DNA from: DATNIC01 sp035604635 | GTDB lineage: Bacteria > Vulcanimicrobiota > Vulcanimicrobiia > Vulcanimicrobiales > Vulcanimicrobiaceae | Length of the DNA stretch: 10,222 nucleotides | Direction of reading: 5' to 3' | NCBI GenBank assembly: GCA_035604635.1 | Contig: DATNIC010000043.1 | Location: 1-10,222, forward strand | Part shown: piece by piece, positions 6,814-10,222 of the stretch | Numbering within the stretch: position 1 is the first letter of the stretch | How the letters are laid out: the number at the start of each line of letters is the position of its first letter | Made by a program: the position numbers and the translations under genes | Notes under the pieces: generated by a model | The model's input: the letters and a program-made list of their open reading frames with translations, nothing else | Told to the model about the DNA's origin: nothing | The model's database searches: none

Positions 6814-7204
6814 GCTCTACGCGCGCGCGAAAGACGTCCGCCGGCAAGCCTACGCTCCCTACTCGCGCTTCGAAGTCGGAGCGGCGCTGCTGACGATCGA
6901 CGGGCGCATCTTCACCGGAGTCAACGTCGAGAACGCGTCGTACAGCACGACCGTGTGTGCCGAGCGCGCCGCGCTTGCGGCCGCAGTCACCGCCGGAGCG
7001 CGCGCGTTTAGCGCGATCGCGATTGCGGGACCGCCGGGTGCGCGGACGCCGCCATGCGGCGCTTGCCGCCAGGCGCTGGCCGAGTTTGGCGAATCTCTCA
7101 TCGTGATCTTTGGGGACGAGAACGAAGGGTTGATCGAGATGCGGCTCGATGAGCTGCTCCCGCAAGCATTTCATTTGCCGGGTGCGCGCGAGGTCCGGCG
7201 ATAG
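6794..7204 (+). CDS. cdd: Cytidine deaminase
   Basis: A 136-residue protein of the short, homotetrameric type. It has the substrate segment TGVNVENASY (41-50), CAER with zinc ligand Cys55 and proton-shuttle Glu57, and PCGACRQ with zinc ligands Cys88 and Cys91. It deaminates cytidine and deoxycytidine to uridine and deoxyuridine in pyrimidine salvage. The ATG at 6794 lies within the end of the transporter gene and has only weak purine content upstream (CGGCGGCA). The family's normal first helix (ELYARAKDVRRQAYAPYSRF) begins right after it. The stop TAG 7202-7204 overlaps the likely recO start. The gene era, which usually follows cdd in Bacillota, is absent at this position. Confidence 0.96.
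   Translation: MASTPAELYARAKDVRRQAYAPYSRFEVGAALLTIDGRIFTGVNVENASYSTTVCAERAALAAAVTAGARAFSAIAIAGPPGARTPPCGACRQALAEFGESLIVIFGDENEGLIEMRLDELLPQAFHLPGAREVRR
7190..7203 (+). promoter_or_regulatory. Ribosome binding site that points to an AUA start for recO
   Basis: GAGGT at 7190-7194 is followed by 6 bases and then ATA at 7201-7203, which overlaps the cdd stop as ATAG. The spacing is ideal for a Shine-Dalgarno sequence. Nothing similar precedes the first standard start codon in the frame (GTG 7231). The site therefore supports initiation at the unusual codon AUA, or, less likely, a sequencing error or a variant of ATG. Confidence 0.55.
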
Positions 7205-7941
7205 AACGGACGTACACCGCGTCCGCGATCGTGCTGCGCGGACGTAATCTCGGTGAAGCCGATCGGATTCTTACGCTCTTTACGAAGGAGCACGGGAAGG
7301 TCGATGCGGTCGCGAAGGGCGTCCGGCGGACGAAGAGTCATTTTGCGGGGCGCTTGCAATTCATGAGTGAGGCGACCCTGACGCTCCACCGCGGCCGCAA
7401 TCTCGATGTCATCACGAGCGCGCAGACGTTGCGCTCGCACTGGACCGCGATCGTCGAGCCTTCCGCCTTTGCAACGGCGCATCTCCTAGCCGAGATGGTC
7501 GATGCGTTCTGCGAGCTCGATCTCGCGATGCCGGAGATCTACGATCTGCTTGTCGGGGCAATCGGCGCCCTGGGGCAAGGACCTGCGCCCGCCGAGCTCG
7601 TGCCGCGCTTTTCGCTGCGCTTGCTGCACGCGCTCGGGCTTGCCCCTCCCGATGCGGAGTGCGTCCGCTGCGGCGCGGAGCTCACTGGACCGGCTTTCGT
7701 CGACGTCGCTGCGGGCGGCCTCGTGTGCGAACGGGACCGCGGCCCGCGAAATGCGATCGAGCTTGACGCCGACGATCTCACGAATTTTCGAGCCTTGGGT
7801 GCGCCGCGCGGCGGCGCGATTCGCCCGAAGACGCTCGCGACCGAGCGTGCGGCGCAAGCGGTCGACGCGCTCGTCACCTATCACTTGGGGAAGCGGCCGC
7901 GCGCACGCGCCCTCGTCGATGCCTTTGAGGAACACTCGTGA
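7201..7941 (+). CDS. recO: DNA repair protein RecO, probably starting at a non-standard AUA codon
   Basis: About 246 residues from ATA 7201. The N-terminal OB fold begins (M)ERTYTASAIVLRGRNLGEADRIL, the normal RecO start. The helical part follows, with a zinc-finger-like segment CVRCG (Cys154, Cys157) and GLVCERD (Cys176, Asp179). RecO binds single-stranded DNA and SSB, anneals strands and, with RecR, loads RecA at gaps. The first standard start in frame, GTG 7231, would remove the first ten residues, including the first conserved beta strand, and has no ribosome binding site. Between it and the in-frame stop at 7150 there is no ATG, GTG or TTG. ATA at 7201 sits 6 bases after GAGGT. The fourth zinc ligand is Asp rather than the usual Cys. 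The 3' end overlaps ruvX by 4 bases (GTGA). Confidence 0.9.
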   Translation: MERTYTASAIVLRGRNLGEADRILTLFTKEHGKVDAVAKGVRRTKSHFAGRLQFMSEATLTLHRGRNLDVITSAQTLRSHWTAIVEPSAFATAHLLAEMVDAFCELDLAMPEIYDLLVGAIGALGQGPAPAELVPRFSLRLLHALGLAPPDAECVRCGAELTGPAFVDVAAGGLVCERDRGPRNAIELDADDLTNFRALGAPRGGAIRPKTLATERAAQAVDALVTYHLGKRPRARALVDAFEEHS

Positions 7942-8357
7942 GCGCCGTGATCGCCCTCGACGTAGGCGAGCGCCGCATCGGCGTCGCGGTTTGCGATCCG
8001 TCGGGGGCGTTCTCGTTTCCCCACGGCTTGATCGAACGGACGAACGTGCGCAGTGACGTCGCCGCGATCATGGAGATCGTGCGCGAGCGCGGCGCGACGA
8101 CGATCGTCGTCGGTGACCCGTTGACGCTCGCCGGAAAACGTGGCTCGGCCGCAGAGCGGATCGATGCGTTCGTCGCCCATTTGGCCCGTTCGTTCGACGG
8201 GAAGATCGAGCGCATCGACGAGCGGATGACGACCGCGGGTGCGAACAAAATGCTCATCGCCGCCGACGTATCGCGGGCCAAGCGCAAGAAAGTCGTCGAC
8301 CAACTCGCAGCGGCGGCGATCCTCGAGACCTATCTAGCGCGCCTCCGGAACGGATGA
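7938..8357 (+). CDS. ruvX: RuvX/YqgF-family Holliday junction resolvase-like nuclease
   Basis: A 139-residue RNase H-fold protein: ALDVGERRIGVAVCDP with Asp8, the central IVVGDPLTLAGKRGS segment, IERIDERMTTAGANK with Glu95, and KVVDQLAAAAILETYL with Asp121. The three acidic residues form the expected active site. Family members have been linked both to Holliday-junction resolution and to processing of the 5' end of pre-16S rRNA. The GTG start at 7938 overlaps the recO stop and has GAGGAA (7927-7932) ending 5 bases upstream. The end overlaps mltG as ATGA. In Bacillota, ruvX, a DUF1292 gene and mltG also sit together, and here DUF1292 comes after mltG. Confidence 0.95.
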   Translation: MSAVIALDVGERRIGVAVCDPSGAFSFPHGLIERTNVRSDVAAIMEIVRERGATTIVVGDPLTLAGKRGSAAERIDAFVAHLARSFDGKIERIDERMTTAGANKMLIAADVSRAKRKKVVDQLAAAAILETYLARLRNG

Positions 8358-9340
8358 AGTGGCTTCGTTGGCTCCTAGCGACCGCCGTCGCCGGCGGCGC
8401 AGCGCTCGCGCTCGCCTTCGGTTGGGCGGCGTATTGGGACCGTTCGGCCCCCGTGGGTGACCGCACGGTCGTGATCCCGCAAGGCTCGACCTTCGCCGAG
8501 GTCACGTCGCTGTTATCGCGCCGGGGCGTCGTCGCGCATCCCCTAGCGTTTCGCGTCCTTGCGCGCGCGGGCGGGGTGGAGACGCACGTCGAGGCGGGCG
8601 AATACGCCTTTCCCGCGCACGAATCGACCAGCTCCGTCCTCACGCAGCTCGTCGAGGGGCGAGGGCAGATCGCGCGTTGGATCACGCTCCCCGAAGGCTT
8701 CACGGCGCGTGAGATCGCGCAGGCGCTTGCCAAGCGCGGCCTCGGCGACGTGCGCGCCTACGAGGATTGGTTCATGGACAATTCGATCGAGTTGTACGGG
8801 ACGCGAACCCGGAATCTCGAAGGCTTCCTCTTCCCGGACACGTACCTGATCCCACTCCCGGCTAGTCCGGAGGTGACCGCCCGCATCATGGTCGATGAGT
8901 TCAGACGCGAGTTGCCCGCCGATGCGCCGCAGCAAGCACGAAAACTCGGGCTGACGGTCCCGCAGGTGATCACCGTTGCTTCGCTCGTCGAGCGCGAAGC
9001 GAAGGCTGATGACGAGCGCCCGCTGATGGCCGGCGTTTACTACAACCGCTTGCGCCGCGGAATGCCCTTGCAAGTCGATGCATCGATCGAGTACGCCTTG
9101 CCGCAGCACGCGACGGTCATCACGCGCGCCGATCTTGCGCGCGACTCCCCGTACAACACGTATCGCCACGCCGGCTTGCCGCCGACACCGATCGCCAACC
9201 CGGGACGGCCCTCGATCACGGCGGCATTTTCCCCGCAGAGATCGGATTTCTTGTACTACGTGTACAAGGGGAACGGCCACCACGCTTTCGCACGGACGTA
9301 TGCCGAGCACCGCGCGAACGTGTCGCGCTATCTGAAGTAG
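8354..9340 (+). CDS. mltG: Endolytic murein transglycosylase MltG (YceG family)
   Basis: A 328-residue protein with a single N-terminal membrane anchor (about 5-27), a LysM-like subdomain (about 36-105, VVIPQGSTFAEVTSLLSRRGVV) and the YceG catalytic region: NLEGFLFPDTY (154-164), ASLVEREA with likely catalytic Glu213, MPLQVDASIEYAL, SPYNTYRHAGLPPTPIANPG (265-284) and YYVYKGNGHHAFARTYAEH near the end. MltG cleaves nascent glycan strands in the periplasmic space and so limits peptidoglycan chain length. The ATG start overlaps the ruvX stop (ATGA). Only about 25 residues precede the extracytoplasmic part, so it is a short-tail type. All main family motifs are present. Confidence 0.96.
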   Translation: MKWLRWLLATAVAGGAALALAFGWAAYWDRSAPVGDRTVVIPQGSTFAEVTSLLSRRGVVAHPLAFRVLARAGGVETHVEAGEYAFPAHESTSSVLTQLVEGRGQIARWITLPEGFTAREIAQALAKRGLGDVRAYEDWFMDNSIELYGTRTRNLEGFLFPDTYLIPLPASPEVTARIMVDEFRRELPADAPQQARKLGLTVPQVITVASLVEREAKADDERPLMAGVYYNRLRRGMPLQVDASIEYALPQHATVITRADLARDSPYNTYRHAGLPPTPIANPGRPSITAAFSPQRSDFLYYVYKGNGHHAFARTYAEHRANVSRYLK

Positions 9341-9353
9341 GAGAACCACTATC
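9339..9353 (+). promoter_or_regulatory. Ribosome binding site that points to an AUC start for the DUF1292 gene
   Basis: AGGAG at 9339-9343 overlaps the mltG stop and is followed after 7 bases by ATC 9351-9353. The frame is open from an in-frame TGA at 9333-9335 and contains no ATG, GTG or TTG before TTG 9429. The ideal spacing suggests initiation at AUC, a codon rarely used to start bacterial genes. Confidence 0.5.
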
Positions 9354-9632
9354 GACGAGCAACGCGACGGGGACGCGCCCCTTGAGCTCCGTGACGTATT
9401 AGTCATCAAAACGACCGACGGGGCGGAATTGCAATTCGAAGTCGTCGGGCTGGTCGAGGACGAGGAAGGCCACGCGTTCGCCGTGTGCTACAACGAGGAT
9501 GCCGACGAGTTCGTCGTGACCGACGCGAAGGGGAAATTACTCGAAGACACCGCGCTTGCTCAGGAAATTCTCGACGACTTCTTCGTTTTGGCAGACGAGT
9601 CGTCGTCGACGAACGGAGAGGCTTCGAACTAG
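9351..9632 (+). CDS. DUF1292 family protein (YrzB-like), probably starting at a non-standard AUC codon
   Basis: About 93 residues from ATC 9351 to TAG 9630-9632. The acidic protein begins with a short charged lead (DEQRDGDAPLEL), then the DUF1292 beta-strand pattern: DVLVIKTTDGAELQFEVV, then VEDEEGHAFAVCYN and DEFVVTDAKGKLLED, with a short helical end. The function of DUF1292 is unknown. In Bacillota it accompanies ruvX and mltG, which supports the call. Starting at TTG 9429 would delete the first conserved strand, so a start near 9351, right after the AGGAG, fits better. The gap to mltG is 10 bases. Family assignment rests on pattern and on gene neighbours, and the start position is the uncertain part. 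Confidence 0.78.
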   Translation: MDEQRDGDAPLELRDVLVIKTTDGAELQFEVVGLVEDEEGHAFAVCYNEDADEFVVTDAKGKLLEDTALAQEILDDFFVLADESSSTNGEASN

Positions 9633-9693
9633 CTCGCAGAATCGGCGCTCTTCTAAAGCTCTTCGAAGGCTGGACCGATACCCTAGCAAATAA

Positions 9694-10164
9694 GTGTTTA
9701 AGCAGCTTTTGATCCTCTTTGCGTGCCTATGGGTCACGGGCGGTATCGCAATTGCCGATCCGACGACGACCGCTAAGCTGGCCCCGGCCGACGAGTACTT
9801 CGGGCGGTTGAAGATGAGCGTGCTCGGGATCCAAAACGTCGTCAAGGACATGCGCCTGCGCGTCCAGGCCGACCCGGGCAAAACGGAATCAATCTTCGGC
9901 GCGCTCGCGATGGTCGAGAACTCGATCCACGATTGGGAGAGCAAATATCCCGAAGACACCTGGATTGCGAAGGATCTGCTGGCGCTCGAAATCACCTATC
10001 TGGCAGCGGCCGGCGAAAAGGCCCGCTCCGTCGCGGTCCGAATCGAAGCCTGGCTGCACCACGATTATCCGGGGAGCCCCTACGCCGCCCAAGCGCGCGA
10101 CGAGTTGGCCAAGGCCGACGCGACCACGGCGCCGTTCCAGACTTCGGCTTCGCCGCAGCGCTGA
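9694..10164 (+). CDS. Small secreted or periplasmic hypothetical protein with helical repeats
   Basis: A 156-residue protein from GTG 9694. It has a clear signal peptide: a short basic start (MFK), a hydrophobic core (about 4-18) and a likely cleavage after GGIAIA at about residue 21. There is no lipobox cysteine at the cleavage site. The mature part is mostly helical, with a segment KYPEDTWIAKDLLALEITYLA and a later DYPGSPYAAQARDELAKAD. The recurring YP/DYP then helix spacing resembles tetratricopeptide-like periplasmic proteins such as those with BamD- or YbgF-type repeats. I do not recognise a family. No good ribosome binding site precedes the GTG. It follows the DUF1292 gene by 61 bases, in which I see no convincing promoter or terminator. 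Base use looks like its neighbours. Confidence 0.72.
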   Translation: MFKQLLILFACLWVTGGIAIADPTTTAKLAPADEYFGRLKMSVLGIQNVVKDMRLRVQADPGKTESIFGALAMVENSIHDWESKYPEDTWIAKDLLALEITYLAAAGEKARSVAVRIEAWLHHDYPGSPYAAQARDELAKADATTAPFQTSASPQR

Positions 10165-10222
10165 CGGAGGGGAGAAACCCCGACAGAACAAGGTCTCGCC
10201 AACACGGAGAGATGGCCGGGGT

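Noticed and set aside
8543..9409. Antisense open frame (288 codons) opposite mltG
   Set aside because: No motifs, basic low-complexity composition, and it overlaps a clear MltG gene.
9653..9674. CTTCGAAG palindrome and a weak hairpin near the end of the DUF1292-to-9694 gap
   Set aside because: Pairing is short, interrupted by mismatches, and not followed by a T-run. There is not enough to call a terminator or operator.
10169..10181. GGGG-agaaa-CCCC hairpin after the last gene, a possible terminator
   Set aside because: The stem is only 4 bp and no T-run follows it. It is more likely chance or part of a leader for a gene beyond the edge.
10212..10222. Possible start of a further gene (ATG GCC GGG) at the right edge
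   Set aside because: Only three codons are visible, and the nearest purine-rich stretch (GGAGAG, 10206-10211) is too close to be a normal ribosome binding site.

Overview
The window is an ordinary, densely packed bacterial housekeeping segment, GC-rich throughout, with every supportable gene on the + strand. It shows no rRNA, tRNA, CRISPR array, insertion sequence or phage gene. The gene order (rpsU, yqeY, nfeD, floA, phoH, ybeY, dgkA, a CNNM/CBS transporter gene, cdd, recO) resembles the Bacillota rpsU-recO region, and it continues into ruvX, mltG and a DUF1292 gene, which form a separate Bacillota cluster. The high GC and the lack of sporulation genes argue against Bacillus itself. A deep-branching, high-GC Terrabacteria-type lineage (for example Eremiobacterota, Armatimonadota or Chloroflexota) is my inference, not something the sequence proves.

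Layout: (1) 1-374, the 3' end of an isochorismatase-fold cysteine hydrolase. (2) 371-471, a candidate promoter and a leader with two hairpins ahead of rpsU. (3) 472-5370, a tight series: bS21, YqeY, the NfeD membrane protease with its partner flotillin FloA, an unrecognised 56-residue protein, PhoH, YbeY and an undecaprenol/diacylglycerol kinase. (4) 5371-5478, the largest gap in the middle of the window, with a near-perfect extended -10 element. (5) 5479-9632, a second tight series: CNNM/CBS transporter, cytidine deaminase, RecO, RuvX, MltG and DUF1292. (6) 9694-10164, a small secreted protein of unknown function.

The genes cover ribosome function and RNA quality control (bS21, YbeY, PhoH, RuvX), membrane microdomains (NfeD, FloA), envelope synthesis (DgkA, MltG), ion transport, pyrimidine salvage and recombinational repair.

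I found no new multi-gene system. The most unusual observations concern translation starts and one leader. Both recO and the DUF1292 gene lack any in-frame ATG, GTG or TTG that would keep the conserved N-terminus, yet each has a well-spaced Shine-Dalgarno sequence in front of an AUA or AUC codon. The rpsU leader carries two hairpins just before its ribosome binding site. A small gene lies in the same frame as phoH, separated from it by one amber codon.
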